Source: 2-01-FULL-41-14 sp046317875 (GTDB lineage: Bacteria; Pseudomonadota; Alphaproteobacteria; UBA7879; UBA5542). From it: DNA of 64,000 bases. The stretch lies in contig JBKCVN010000023.1 of the NCBI GenBank assembly GCA_046317875.1, positions 62,001-126,000 on the forward strand, written 5' to 3'. This document shows, piece by piece, positions 34,179 through 43,470 of this stretch. Positions within the stretch are counted from its first letter, which is position 1, and each line of letters begins with the position of its first letter. A program made the translations under genes and the position numbers. Under the pieces are notes generated by a model. It did not search any database and was not told where the DNA came from. It saw nothing but the letters and a program-made list of their open reading frames with translations.

Positions 34179-35489
34179 CTAACCTTTAGACTGTTTTTGC
34201 TGCCATTTCACCAAAATATAAATGGGGGTACTTGCAAAAAACAGAAAACATCCCCACATCATAATTTCGGGACCTGCCCCGATCATGGCCATTAAAATAT
34301 AAAGGGTGGCCGGTACACTAATGGCCAACGCCTTTGCCAAATCTCGTTTGCGAAACTTTTGAGGCTGTTCTAAAAACAGCATAAGTTCTGAGAGCACAGA
34401 AAATAAATACGTAATTAAAATAGAAAGGGTGGCGAGGGTCACCATAAAATTAAAAGTCTGAATTAAGTTCTTACTATAATTCATCCCTAATAAAACAGAC
34501 ATTAGAACAGCAGTGATTATGAGCCCAAAGACAGGAGTTCCTGAAGACGTTGTGCGGCCAAATCGGGCAGGAAACAATTTATCACGGGCAGCAGCCAGGG
34601 GTATTTGGGCTTGAATCAAAAACCAACCATTCAGAGATCCAATACCCCCTAAAGCAGCCGTCCCTGCCACCAGAATCGCCCCGATGGGGCCAAAAATATT
34701 TTCAGCTGCCACAGCAAATGAAGCCGGTGTTTTCTGCAACACATCGTTCGGCACCAACCCAATAACCAAAGCCGAGATTGAAATGCAAATAACACCAACA
34801 ATTAGGGTCCCCACTATGGTGGCAAGAGGAATTGTTCTTTTGGGGTTTTCCACGTGATCTGCTGGAACCGTAGCACACTCAAGGCCCACAAAGCCCCACA
34901 TGGTTAACATGCCCACTTCCATTAAAACCATAAATAAAGGCTTACCACTGGGATTAATAACTGCGTAGTTTTCCATATTCACATGGGGAACAGCGAATAC
35001 AAATAACAAGGCCAAAGGCAAAATTTTCAAAATCGTAATAATCAAATGAAATCTTCCTGCGAAGGAAACACTGATTAAATTAATAAGGGTCAATCCCCAA
35101 ATCACCCCTAGTCCCACCATAAAATTTAAGAAGGGGTTAATCACTAGAGAAGGGTATAGAATAGAGATATACCCCAAGGTACTTACAATGGTAGCCGTAC
35201 TACCAACCCATAAGGATATCCAATAGGTCCAGGCTGCCTGGAATCCAATAAAATCCCCAAACCCCACCCGTGCATAGGCATAGGGCCCCCCTGCTGAGGG
35301 TAAAATGGACGACAATTTGGAAAAAACCAACGCAATTAGTAAGGCTGCGCCTAGGGAGACTAACCACCCCAATAGACTAAGGCTGCCATATGGAGCCAAT
35401 AAGGAGGGCATGACAAAAATGCCCACACCCACCATGTTCCCTACCACCAGGGCCAGAACAGACCAAAATCCTAATTTTTTTTGCATCAT
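34179..35489 (-). CDS. APC-superfamily amino acid permease
   Basis: 436 residues with about 12 membrane segments. The N-terminal VLALVVGNMVGVGIFVMPSLL is the glycine-rich first helix of APC transporters such as AdiC, PotE and YjeH, and PSAGGPYAYARVGFG is the conserved loop after helix 2. The GFVGLECATVPADHVENP segment corresponds to helix 6. The substrate cannot be fixed; amino acid import or an amino acid exchange is expected. It starts 3 bases after the AGCS transporter stop and is the last gene of the leftward block that includes tolB. Confidence 0.88.
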   Translation of the reverse strand: MMQKKLGFWSVLALVVGNMVGVGIFVMPSLLAPYGSLSLLGWLVSLGAALLIALVFSKLSSILPSAGGPYAYARVGFGDFIGFQAAWTYWISLWVGSTATIVSTLGYISILYPSLVINPFLNFMVGLGVIWGLTLINLISVSFAGRFHLIITILKILPLALLFVFAVPHVNMENYAVINPSGKPLFMVLMEVGMLTMWGFVGLECATVPADHVENPKRTIPLATIVGTLIVGVICISISALVIGLVPNDVLQKTPASFAVAAENIFGPIGAILVAGTAALGGIGSLNGWFLIQAQIPLAAARDKLFPARFGRTTSSGTPVFGLIITAVLMSVLLGMNYSKNLIQTFNFMVTLATLSILITYLFSVLSELMLFLEQPQKFRKRDLAKALAISVPATLYILMAMIGAGPEIMMWGCFLFFASTPIYILVKWQQKQSKG

Positions 35490-35492
35490 ACC

Positions 35493-36818
35493 CTATAGCG
35501 TAAAATCAATTTCTTTGCGTAACTTGAGAATACCAAAAATGTTCATAACATTTAAGAATCCAGCCGCCAAGGTTAAAAAGATAAGCGCATAGTAAGAATC
35601 AAAGTATGAGAAGAAAATAAAGACAGTGGTGGCATAAATATAATACACACGATCCCCCCAATAGGGGTGGATGAAACGGGCAGCCTTTACTCCCACCAAT
35701 AAACTAGAGATTAAACTTGGGTAACCCACCGCAAACAAAAAGAAGGGCATAAAGTAATTTAAGTTGCTGAAGCTACGGGTTAGGGCTTCTTGAATTAATA
35801 ATCCCCCATCCGTGATAGGCAGTGTCCACACCCCCGTCACCAATACTAAAAGCATGCTGCACAAACACACAACAAACGTGTTTAAGAAAACCACCAAAAC
35901 GGAAAGGCCAGCCTGTTGTTGTTTTTCATTGCTAGAAACCTCGGTTTGTAAAACAGAGGCCAGTCCTGTACCCAAATCACTGGCATAGGCAGCACTAGAA
36001 AGCCCCTTTGAGATGGTCAATAAAACGGTGCTGCCTGCAAAGCCCCCTACAGCTGCATGACCCGAAAAAGCGGAAATAATCACCGTTTTTAATAGGGAAG
36101 AGAAAGCAGCCGAATTTTCTATAAACACCCACAAACTCATTCCCGTATAGAGCACCATAAAAACAGGTAAAAATACCGTGGCAACAAAGCCTACTCGATG
36201 AATGCCACCTACCACACTGATAACCACCAAAACCAAAAGCCCCAATACAACCGCTGTATCGGGGAAAGAAAAATTAGAAACGATAGAAGTTTTGATGACA
36301 CTAAACATATAAATATCAGTGCCATAAACACATAAAAACAAGGCACTGAGTGTGGCAAGAATGGGTAGCTTCGGAAAGGCCTTACCTAGGTAATACATGG
36401 GCCCTCCTTCATATCCTTGGCGTCCATTAGGGATACGATATTTTAAGCCTAAAAATATTTCACCATATTTGATAATCGACCCGAAAAATGAGACCACACA
36501 TACCCAGAATAGAGCCCCTGGTCCCCCTACCTTGATGGCCACTGCTACAGTCGCCAGATTTCCAATTCCGATGCATCCACTTAATGAGGCAAAAAACACC
36601 TTTAAGGACGACGTGCCAGGCTCGCCGGTTTTGTTTTCTTTGGAAGACGCAATAAAGTATTTAATGATTTTTCTGAATTGGGAGAGTTGAAGAAAATTAG
36701 ATTTAACGGTCAAATAAATAATAGATAAAAATATTAACCAAAAACCAATATATCCCCACAATATTTCATCGTTGAAATAAATAATTTTTTCGATAATTGA
36801 AGAAAAAAAATCTTTCAT
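35493..36818 (-). CDS. Sodium:alanine symporter family (AGCS) transporter
   Basis: 441 residues with about 10 to 11 membrane helices. Family blocks include GCIGIGNLATVAVAIKVGGP, the GGPMYYLGKAFP segment, SSAAYASDLGTGLASVLQTE and LIQEALTRSFSNLNYF. AGCS carriers import alanine or glycine with sodium. The conserved GPGALFWVCVVSFFGSIIKY stretch supports the assignment. Import of host amino acids would suit an intracellular bacterium, but that is inference. It lies 43 bases downstream of tolB, where many relatives have pal. Confidence 0.88.
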   Translation of the reverse strand: MKDFFSSIIEKIIYFNDEILWGYIGFWLIFLSIIYLTVKSNFLQLSQFRKIIKYFIASSKENKTGEPGTSSLKVFFASLSGCIGIGNLATVAVAIKVGGPGALFWVCVVSFFGSIIKYGEIFLGLKYRIPNGRQGYEGGPMYYLGKAFPKLPILATLSALFLCVYGTDIYMFSVIKTSIVSNFSFPDTAVVLGLLVLVVISVVGGIHRVGFVATVFLPVFMVLYTGMSLWVFIENSAAFSSLLKTVIISAFSGHAAVGGFAGSTVLLTISKGLSSAAYASDLGTGLASVLQTEVSSNEKQQQAGLSVLVVFLNTFVVCLCSMLLVLVTGVWTLPITDGGLLIQEALTRSFSNLNYFMPFFLFAVGYPSLISSLLVGVKAARFIHPYWGDRVYYIYATTVFIFFSYFDSYYALIFLTLAAGFLNVMNIFGILKLRKEIDFTL

Positions 36819-36861
36819 ATTCTTATGATTATATGATTTTTACACTTATACAAGTGTGAAT

Positions 36862-38175
36862 TTAATTTTGATTAAAAGGCAATGGTGGAGACCACGCAGG
36901 ATCCGTACCATCCTCGGGTGTAGGGATTAATTTTTTATGGCGGCCACTTATATGAATGGTATACAGGCGGGCTTTCCCTCCCTTACCATCCTTACCCCAT
37001 CTCTCTTGATTATAGAAAAGCAGCATACGACTATTGGGGGCCCACGTGGGGCCTTCTACCAAGAAACCTGCCGCTATTAATCTTTCTTCCGTTCCATCCG
37101 GTTTCATAACCCCAATAAAAAATTGTCCCCCCTCTACTTTGGTAAATGCAATCCACTCTCCATCCGGCGACCATACGGGCGTAGCATAAACACCGCCCCC
37201 AAAACTGATCCGCTTTATATTGTTCCCAAAAGTATTCATCGTATAAATTTGCTTTTTCCCCCCGCGATCCGAGTTAAAAACAATCTGACTCCCATCTGGA
37301 GAATACGAGGGAGATGTATCGATCACATTCTCATGGGTCAGGCGTTTTGATTTTTGGGTTTGCAAATCCACCTCATACAAACTTGAGGTTCCTTTATACG
37401 CCTGACTCATAATAATTTTTTTACCATCTGGCGAGAATCTTGGAGCATAGGTAATCCCCTCAAAAGATCCCACCACGGTGGATTTTCCGTTTTCTAAATC
37501 CAACTGAAAAACTTTGGCTTGTTTAGTGTGGGCTCCATAGGACATATAAACAATTTTTTGCGAGTTCGGAGAAAAACGAGGTGTAATAACAGGTACATCG
37601 CCTGAGGTCAGATAATGATGGTTCGCCCCATCTTGATCCATGATGGCCAATCGCTTGATGCGGTTCTTTTGGGGGCCTTTTTCGGACACATATACGATCC
37701 GAGTATCAAAATAACCCTCTTCACCCGTAATCGCTTTATAAATTTTATTAGCCATCAAGTGGGAAAGCCGACGCCAGTTCTTGGCTTCGGTTTTAAACTG
37801 GAAATCCACCAAAACTGTCTGTTCATATACATCCCAAAATTTGAAATGAACATTCAAAAATTGTCCTTCCAGCTGGGCTTGTGCCACCACCAGTCCCCGG
37901 CTATTAATTAATTTCCAATCTTGGAAACGTGGGGTCTCCTCTAAGCCCACCTGGGGCTGCATATAGGCCTTAGAATCTAAGACCTCTACAAACCCTGTTC
38001 GCTCTAAATCATTCACCAAAACTGTGCGCAGCTTGTCTTCCATTTGAGAGTTTCCCTGAAACAAAAGAATGGAGAGAGGAAAGGGTTTAACTTGGCCTTG
38101 ATCAATATCAACAACCACACCCCCATACACGCTTGAGAACAGTATACTTGCTAGGAAAAAGAATATTTTTTTCAT
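36862..38175 (-). CDS. tolB: Tol-Pal system protein TolB
   Basis: 437 residues. A signal peptide (about 1-19) is followed by an alpha/beta N-terminal domain (FPLSILLFQGNSQMEDKLRT) and a six-bladed propeller with repeats such as PRFSPNSQKIVYMSY, PRFSPDGKKIIMSQ, PSYSPDGSQIVFNSD and PVWSPDGEWIAFTK. TolB is the periplasmic partner of TolA and Pal in outer-membrane constriction at division. The start directly abuts the tolA stop. No pal gene follows. Confidence 0.96.
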   Translation of the reverse strand: MKKIFFFLASILFSSVYGGVVVDIDQGQVKPFPLSILLFQGNSQMEDKLRTVLVNDLERTGFVEVLDSKAYMQPQVGLEETPRFQDWKLINSRGLVVAQAQLEGQFLNVHFKFWDVYEQTVLVDFQFKTEAKNWRRLSHLMANKIYKAITGEEGYFDTRIVYVSEKGPQKNRIKRLAIMDQDGANHHYLTSGDVPVITPRFSPNSQKIVYMSYGAHTKQAKVFQLDLENGKSTVVGSFEGITYAPRFSPDGKKIIMSQAYKGTSSLYEVDLQTQKSKRLTHENVIDTSPSYSPDGSQIVFNSDRGGKKQIYTMNTFGNNIKRISFGGGVYATPVWSPDGEWIAFTKVEGGQFFIGVMKPDGTEERLIAAGFLVEGPTWAPNSRMLLFYNQERWGKDGKGGKARLYTIHISGRHKKLIPTPEDGTDPAWSPPLPFNQN

Positions 38176-39006
38176 TTAACCAATTCCTCGGGGGCTGAAT
38201 CGCAATATGCATTTTTTCCACAAATAATGCTTATCTGCGGGCAGTTTTAAAGGGGAACATTCGGGTGCTTTTAAAGCTTGGCGTACACTTTGAACCCCCT
38301 CTCGAAAAGACCGAAATTTTTGGTCATCTTTTTGGTTGAGAATATGAAGATTGGTAACGTATCCCCGAGAATCTATATCCACTTCAGCTTCTATGGTCAT
38401 TTCTTTCTCCGAGAGAACGGCTGGAGGCACCAACCAACATCTTTTCAGTTGCTGCCGCAGGGCATCCAGTTCGGACAAGCTGATTTTACTGGAAATAAGA
38501 TCAGCCTCAAAGGCCCGGGGATCTGTGGTCTTGTGCTCAGAGGGTGTAGAAGACGTTTCAAATTGCTGAACAGATTGCAAAACTGACTCGAAAGGATCCG
38601 ATGATTTTTTCTCAGCTTTAGGGGTTTCTGTCCGGGAAATTTCGGATATTTTTTTGGGTTTGTCTTCAGAAATAGGCGTTTTTTCCATAACAGGACTGGG
38701 CGTCTTTGAACGTGCAGGTTTGGGGGAAAGTGGTACTGGTTTTTCTTCAATAATTTTTTTTTGTACCACAGGAGCAACAATGGGTTTTCCCACTTTATAG
38801 GTGGGTTTTTTATACTCACTTAAGGAGGGAAGCTTTTTTTGAATCCGCTGGGGTGATTGGGTAATGCTATCGATCGGAACCATGGAAACGGCAATTACCC
38901 TACTAGGGGGTATTTCTTTTTTGAATGTGGGAAGCCCTACTAGAAGAACTAGAATCAATAAAAGGTGAAACCCACCCGAAATTAAAAAAGATTGTCGATC
39001 AATCAT
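38176..39006 (-). CDS. tolA: TolA-like Tol energy-transducing protein
   Basis: 276 residues. One N-terminal membrane helix (FLISGGFHLLLILVLLVGLP) is followed by a Pro/Lys-rich periplasmic linker (about 55-150) and a C-terminal TonB/TolA-like domain (IEAEVDIDSRGYVTNLHIL and the final KCILRFSPRG). TolA couples the TolQR proton motor to the outer membrane. Position between tolR and tolB decides the assignment, since the sequence itself diverges. The start shares one base with the tolR stop. Confidence 0.88.
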   Translation of the reverse strand: MIDRQSFLISGGFHLLLILVLLVGLPTFKKEIPPSRVIAVSMVPIDSITQSPQRIQKKLPSLSEYKKPTYKVGKPIVAPVVQKKIIEEKPVPLSPKPARSKTPSPVMEKTPISEDKPKKISEISRTETPKAEKKSSDPFESVLQSVQQFETSSTPSEHKTTDPRAFEADLISSKISLSELDALRQQLKRCWLVPPAVLSEKEMTIEAEVDIDSRGYVTNLHILNQKDDQKFRSFREGVQSVRQALKAPECSPLKLPADKHYLWKKCILRFSPRGIG

Positions 39007-39455
39007 TATTTTTTAATGGTATCCCGTAATGCATTCGATACTAAAGAGACCTTTGTATATCCTGCTTCATTAACAAGCCCCATGACTTCCATCACATGGC
39101 CATAGGGAATGCTCTGATCAGCCCGAATATATAAAGGAGATTCATAATTGCGACGCGTAATAGCATTTAACTTAGTCACCAGCTGACCTAATTTAACTGG
39201 CGTTTCTTGAATATAAAGTTCGCGCTTAGCTGTAAGAGTTAAAACCAAAGGGTCGGCTTTGGCTTTTAGGCTGGAAGCACGGGTTTTTGGAAGGGTTACC
39301 TGAACCCCTGCCGTTAACAAAGGGGCCGAAATCATGAACACAATCAACAGTACCAACATAACGTCCACCAAAGGTGTGACATTGATTTCACTAACGGGAC
39401 GATAGGTTCCCTTGTAACGGCTTTTGCTTTTTGAACGTCCCCCCATGCCCCCCAT
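39006..39455 (-). CDS. tolR: Tol-Pal system protein TolR
   Basis: 149 residues. A Gly/basic N-terminus (MGGMGGRSKSKSRYKGTYRP) precedes EINVTPLVDVMLVLLIVFMI, the single helix with the proton-path Asp of the ExbD/TolR family. The periplasmic domain contains LYIRADQSIPYGHVMEVMGL. TolR forms the ion-conducting motor with TolQ. Its first base overlaps the tolQ stop, and its last base the tolA start. Confidence 0.96.
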   Translation of the reverse strand: MGGMGGRSKSKSRYKGTYRPVSEINVTPLVDVMLVLLIVFMISAPLLTAGVQVTLPKTRASSLKAKADPLVLTLTAKRELYIQETPVKLGQLVTKLNAITRRNYESPLYIRADQSIPYGHVMEVMGLVNEAGYTKVSLVSNALRDTIKK

Positions 39456-40153
39456 TAATGACCCCCCCGACCATACAGAGTATAAATACGATCACATAAG
39501 CCTTCTAAACGCACGGTATAGTGTCCCAGGAATATGGAAATCTTATTATAGGCAATCACAGCAGGAATGGCAGCTAAAAGACCCAAAGCTGTGGCAGCCA
39601 ATGCTTCTGCGATACCGGGGGCCACAACATCTAGGCTGGTATTCTTAGAGGCTGCAATAGATTGAAAACTATTCATAATACCCCATACCGTTCCCAACAA
39701 ACCGATAAAAGGCGTGACCGATCCGACCGTCGCCAAAAAACCCGTATTTTTTTCCAATTCATCCATCTCGGATCTAATACCAGCCTGCATCACCCGATCA
39801 ATCTGGTTTAATTTATCATCCTTGGATCCACCACTCTTCAGTTCTCGAAGAACCTTTTCCAAAATATTTTTAACACCAGGCAAAGGGGCATGCTTTAATC
39901 CCTCGACAAGCTGATTTAACGAGGAAGACTCTTCGATCAGAAGATCTATTTTCTTTAGATTTTTATGCACGGGCAGTAATTGTCTTATTTTGGAAATGAT
40001 AATGGACCAGCTGAGAAAAGAGCTAATCAATAAAGCCAACATAATAAGCTTTACAAAAAAATCAGCTTGCCAAAACAAATCCCACACACCCTGGGACTGG
40101 GAGGCCATTTCTAGGCCCGATATCAAAACTTTTCCTGAACTTGTATCAACCAT
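39455..40153 (-). CDS. tolQ: Tol-Pal system protein TolQ
   Basis: 232 residues with three membrane helices: about 29-50 (FVKLIMLALLISSFLSWSII) and two later ones in the TVGSVTPFIGLLGTVWGIMN and AEALAATALGLLAAIPAVIA blocks, both signatures of MotA/TolQ/ExbB proteins. With TolR it converts proton motive force to motion of TolA. The start overlaps the thioesterase gene by 8 bases. Confidence 0.97.
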   Translation of the reverse strand: MVDTSSGKVLISGLEMASQSQGVWDLFWQADFFVKLIMLALLISSFLSWSIIISKIRQLLPVHKNLKKIDLLIEESSSLNQLVEGLKHAPLPGVKNILEKVLRELKSGGSKDDKLNQIDRVMQAGIRSEMDELEKNTGFLATVGSVTPFIGLLGTVWGIMNSFQSIAASKNTSLDVVAPGIAEALAATALGLLAAIPAVIAYNKISIFLGHYTVRLEGLCDRIYTLYGRGGH

Positions 40154-40574
40154 GCAACCCTTCCTTAAGTTTTTTTGTAACTTCTGGAGGCAATCTCTTG
40201 ATCCTCCATGTTTTTGAATCTACCGCCACGACGGTTACTTTTAAGTGGGCTATTTTTTCTTCTGCTTTCCATAAGGATTGATCCAAATAAAAAGAAACAT
40301 TAGACCACTTTTCCACCCCCGTACGTATCTGAATTGTATCATCTAATCGTGCCGGTTGCTCATATTTAATATTTAACTGGCTTACCACCAAGACACAAGC
40401 ATAAAGAGAGTTGAGATCATGCTGACTAATACCATGGCTTCGTAAAAATTCGGTACGCGCACGTTCAGCAAATTTCAAATAATTCGAATGGTAAACAACA
40501 CCCCCTGCATCCGTATCTTCATAATAAACCCGTACTTCCCAAGAGTGATATCCCAAGGAGGCGGAGACCATCAT
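40146..40574 (-). CDS. ybgC: Acyl-CoA thioesterase YbgC
   Basis: 142 residues with a hot-dog fold. The signature VYYEDTDAGGVVYHSNYLKF includes the catalytic Asp region, and RARTEFLRSHG follows. YbgC hydrolyses acyl-CoA or acyl-ACP and is the usual first gene of tol operons, probably acting in phospholipid metabolism. The start overlaps ruvB by 4 bases and the end overlaps tolQ by 8. Confidence 0.93.
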   Translation of the reverse strand: MMVSASLGYHSWEVRVYYEDTDAGGVVYHSNYLKFAERARTEFLRSHGISQHDLNSLYACVLVVSQLNIKYEQPARLDDTIQIRTGVEKWSNVSFYLDQSLWKAEEKIAHLKVTVVAVDSKTWRIKRLPPEVTKKLKEGLHG

Positions 40575-41614
40575 TCCTCCGTATTTTCTTCAGCAAATAA
40601 AGATACATCATTCACAAAAGATGAGGGGGGATTAATACCCAAAAAAGAAAAGGCTGTCTTCGTTAACATTCTACCCCTTGGGGTACGTTGTATGAAGCCT
40701 TTCTGAATTAAGTACGGTTCGATCACTTCTTCTAATACATCCCGTTGTTCAGACAAAATAGCCGCCAGCGTTTCAATACCTACAGGCCCCCCTTGATAAT
40801 GATCAGCAATCACTTTGATATATCGTCGGTCTGCCGAATCAAAACCTTCTTGATCGATTTCTAATTGAAGCAAAGCATGGTTTATTTTCTCACGATCAAT
40901 CCCCGTACCCCAAACAGACGTGATATCACGGACCCGCTTCAAAAGACGCAAGGCTACTCTGGGGGTTCCCCGAGAGCGACTTCCAATTTCATGAGCCTCT
41001 ATTTCCGAGATATGAAACCCTATCTTCTGGGCAGCCTGAATCAGAATCTGGGCTAATTCATGGGGCTCGTAGAAGGCCAAGGCTAGGGGAATACCAAACC
41101 GTTCCCGCAACGGACGGGTTAGAAGGCCAGATCGGGTTGTAGCGCCAATTAAAGTAAACGGAGGCAGATCAATTTGAACCGACCGTGCCGATGGTCCTTC
41201 GCCAATCATCAAATCCAGTTTGCCATCTTCCATAGCGGGATAGAGAACCTCTTCCACTACAGGATTAAGTCGATGAATCTCATCAATAAACAGCACATCA
41301 TGGGGTTGTAAATTAGTTAGAATGGCAGCTAAATCCCCCGCACGGCTGATGATGGGACCCGATGTGGATCGAAACCCCACACCCAACTCATGGGCCACAA
41401 TCTGGGCTAAGGTTGTTTTGCCTAACCCCGGCGGACCATAAAATAAAACATGGTCCAAAGCTTCTGATCGTCCTTTGGCTGCCTGAATGAATATCTCAAG
41501 ATTTTTACGTAACTGAGCTTGACCCACAAAATCAACCATTCTAAGGGGTCTTAAAGAAGGGGGTAACCCACTCTCTTCTTCAAATGTACTTTCTAAAGAA
41601 ACCAAACGCTCCAT
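40571..41614 (-). CDS. ruvB: Holliday junction branch migration helicase RuvB
   Basis: 347 residues. Typical LRPLRMVDFVGQAQLRKNLE opening, Walker A YGPPGLGKTTLA, Walker B VLFIDEIHRLN, sensor TLIGATTRSGLLTRPLRERFG and a C-terminal winged helix ending near the conserved RTPRGRMLT. RuvB hexamers pump DNA through the RuvA-bound junction. It starts one base after the ruvA stop and overlaps ybgC. Confidence 0.98.
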   Translation of the reverse strand: MERLVSLESTFEEESGLPPSLRPLRMVDFVGQAQLRKNLEIFIQAAKGRSEALDHVLFYGPPGLGKTTLAQIVAHELGVGFRSTSGPIISRAGDLAAILTNLQPHDVLFIDEIHRLNPVVEEVLYPAMEDGKLDLMIGEGPSARSVQIDLPPFTLIGATTRSGLLTRPLRERFGIPLALAFYEPHELAQILIQAAQKIGFHISEIEAHEIGSRSRGTPRVALRLLKRVRDITSVWGTGIDREKINHALLQLEIDQEGFDSADRRYIKVIADHYQGGPVGIETLAAILSEQRDVLEEVIEPYLIQKGFIQRTPRGRMLTKTAFSFLGINPPSSFVNDVSLFAEENTEE

Positions 41615-42220
41615 TTAAGCCCTTGCCAATTGTTTTAAAGCCAAAGGAATGATCTGATTTAAAGAGAGATTATCTTCCGCCGCCAATACAGCACAGAGCG
41701 CCTCCATGGCTTCTTGTTTTTTATACCCTAAATTCATCAAAGCCGACAGGGCTTCTGGATGAAGCCCTAAGGATGACTGGGGAACACCTACAAAAGATTT
41801 GAAGGTTTGATCAAAACTAAGATTCACTTTATCTGTTAACTCACGCACAATCCGCTGTGCAACCTTAGGCCCCACACCGTCTGCCTGTGTAAAGGGAACA
41901 TGATCTTGCACCTGGATGCTCTGTTGAATTTGTACAGGTGAGAGTACCGATAATATGGCCATACATACTTTACCACCCACACCCTGAACGGTCAGAAGGA
42001 TGCGAAAAACAGATCGTTCTGATTCTGTCATAAACCCGAAAAGAGTTATGTTTTCTGCCCTAATCAAAGGCTCTATAAAAAGGGAACAGGCCTGCCCTAC
42101 TTCAGGCATATCATTCAGAGTGTGGTGGGAACACAAAACAGCATACCCTACGCCATTTACATCGATCACCACCGAGCCATCAAATCGACTGTCTAGCTTC
42201 CCTGTTAATTTTGCGATCAC
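41615..42220 (-). CDS. ruvA: Holliday junction branch migration protein RuvA
   Basis: 201 residues, normal length. N-terminal OB domain (MIAKLTGKLDSRFDGSVVID), helix-hairpin-helix region with LLTVQGVGGKVCMAILS and QADGVGPKVAQRIVRELTDK, then a C-terminal domain (ALSALMNLGYKKQEAMEAL) that contacts RuvB. It tetramerises on four-way junctions. The start overlaps ruvC by 4 bases. Confidence 0.98.
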   Translation of the reverse strand: MIAKLTGKLDSRFDGSVVIDVNGVGYAVLCSHHTLNDMPEVGQACSLFIEPLIRAENITLFGFMTESERSVFRILLTVQGVGGKVCMAILSVLSPVQIQQSIQVQDHVPFTQADGVGPKVAQRIVRELTDKVNLSFDQTFKSFVGVPQSSLGLHPEALSALMNLGYKKQEAMEALCAVLAAEDNLSLNQIIPLALKQLARA

Positions 42221-42717
42221 AGTAGGTTTAACTCTCTCATCATTCTTAAGTGGTTATGGCAAATGGCAACCCCTAAAGCATCGGCTGCATCTTGGGTAGC
42301 CCCACATTGGGGCAGAAGAATATTAACCATAACTTCCATTTGGTTTTTATCCGCGTGACCCACCCCAACTACTGCCTTTTTAACTTTATTTGCACTGTAT
42401 TCTGACACATATAACCCTTGATGAGAAGGGGCCAGCATAGCTACACCCCGAGCCATTCCTAATTTCAAGGTGGATTCAGGGTTTTTATTAACGAAGACTT
42501 CTTCAATGGCCGCTTCATGGGGAGCATGGAGATGAATGACAGACACAAGGCCTTCATATAATTGATTCAGACGCTCTGCCAAAGAAAGGGTGTCTTCCGA
42601 ATGGACTATTCCATGGGCAATGTGACGTAGGGCAGAACCTTGGGTCTCAATAATCCCCCAACCTGTTTTTCTGAGTCCCGGATCAATCCCTAAAATACGT
42701 ACACTGTCTTTTATCAG
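42217..42717 (-). CDS. ruvC: Crossover junction endodeoxyribonuclease RuvC, probably started at CTG
   Basis: 166 residues if read from CTG 42715-42717. The frame includes RILGIDPGLRKTGWG with the first catalytic Asp, AIEEVFVNKNPES with the Glu, and DAADALGVAICH with the last acidic pair. Between an in-frame TGA upstream and GIDPG there is no ATG, GTG or TTG, so a canonical start would remove the first catalytic Asp. CTG overlaps the yebC stop as CTGA, the same geometry as the usual ATGA overlap, and GGAGG lies 7 bases upstream. ATA or ATT nearby are weaker alternatives. RuvC cleaves Holliday junctions. Confidence 0.93.
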   Translation of the reverse strand: MIKDSVRILGIDPGLRKTGWGIIETQGSALRHIAHGIVHSEDTLSLAERLNQLYEGLVSVIHLHAPHEAAIEEVFVNKNPESTLKLGMARGVAMLAPSHQGLYVSEYSANKVKKAVVGVGHADKNQMEVMVNILLPQCGATQDAADALGVAICHNHLRMMRELNLL

Positions 42718-43457
42718 AGCAATCCCTCCAAAGCCGTGGGATCAATATCAAAGTTGGCAAAAACTGCCTGCACATCGTCATTATCTTCTAATAAATCGAT
42801 TAATTTCAATAAAGAAGGGACCAAATCTCCTTCTACTTTAATAAGATTCAACGGTTTCCAAATAAATTTACATGTCTGAGCATCCCCTAGCTTGCTAGAC
42901 AAAAGATCCCTAATACGGTGAAGATCAATAATCTCGGTAAAAATTTGGTAAACCCCATCTTCTTTCACCATATCTTGGGCACCCGCATCAATAGCCAGCT
43001 CAAAAAGCTCATCTTCAGATAAGGCCACATCCCCATATTCAATGAGACCCACATGTTGGAACTGGAAACTAACGCTGTTGGTTTCACCTAAACTTCCACC
43101 AAATTTAGAAAAAGCGGTACGTATCTCGGGGGCTGTACGATTGCGGTTATCTGTTAGGGCCTCCAGAATCACAGCCACCCCTCCTGGAGCATAACCTTCA
43201 TACCGAATGGATTCATAATTATCAGTGGCCGAGGGTCCAGAACCGCGAGCAATCGCCCGGTCCATGGTATCTTTGGGCATATTCGCTTGACGTGCTGCAA
43301 TAATTGCCGCCCTCAAACGAGGATTGGATTCAGGATCAGGGCTGTGGCGGGCAGCCACCGTCAGTTCCCGAATGAGTTTGGTGAAGACTTTGGCTCGCTT
43401 AGCATCCTGAGCCCCTTTTCTGTACATAATGTTTTTAAACTGCGAATGACCTGCCAT
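42714..43457 (-). CDS. yebC: YebC/PmpR family regulatory or translation protein
   Basis: 247 residues beginning MAGHSQFKNIMYRKGAQDAK, with IRYEGYAPGGVAVIVE-like IRYEGYAPGGVAVILEALTD and GSLGETNSVSFQF in the typical three-domain layout. YebC proteins were described as transcription regulators of ruvC and quorum genes; later work on family members points to relief of ribosome stalling. The gene precedes ruvCAB as in most proteobacteria. Its last codons contain the ribosome binding site for ruvC. Confidence 0.96.
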   Translation of the reverse strand: MAGHSQFKNIMYRKGAQDAKRAKVFTKLIRELTVAARHSPDPESNPRLRAAIIAARQANMPKDTMDRAIARGSGPSATDNYESIRYEGYAPGGVAVILEALTDNRNRTAPEIRTAFSKFGGSLGETNSVSFQFQHVGLIEYGDVALSEDELFELAIDAGAQDMVKEDGVYQIFTEIIDLHRIRDLLSSKLGDAQTCKFIWKPLNLIKVEGDLVPSLLKLIDLLEDNDDVQAVFANFDIDPTALEGLL

Positions 43458-43470
43458 TCTTTCCTCTATG

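Noticed and set aside
34158..34182. TAGGC/GCCTA hairpin between tyrS and the permease as a terminator
   Set aside because: Five-bp stem without a T-run; it may be chance.
36841..36861. ACACTT/AAGTGT hairpin after tolB as a terminator
   Set aside because: Only 6 bp and followed by A rather than T on the leftward strand, so it is too weak to call.
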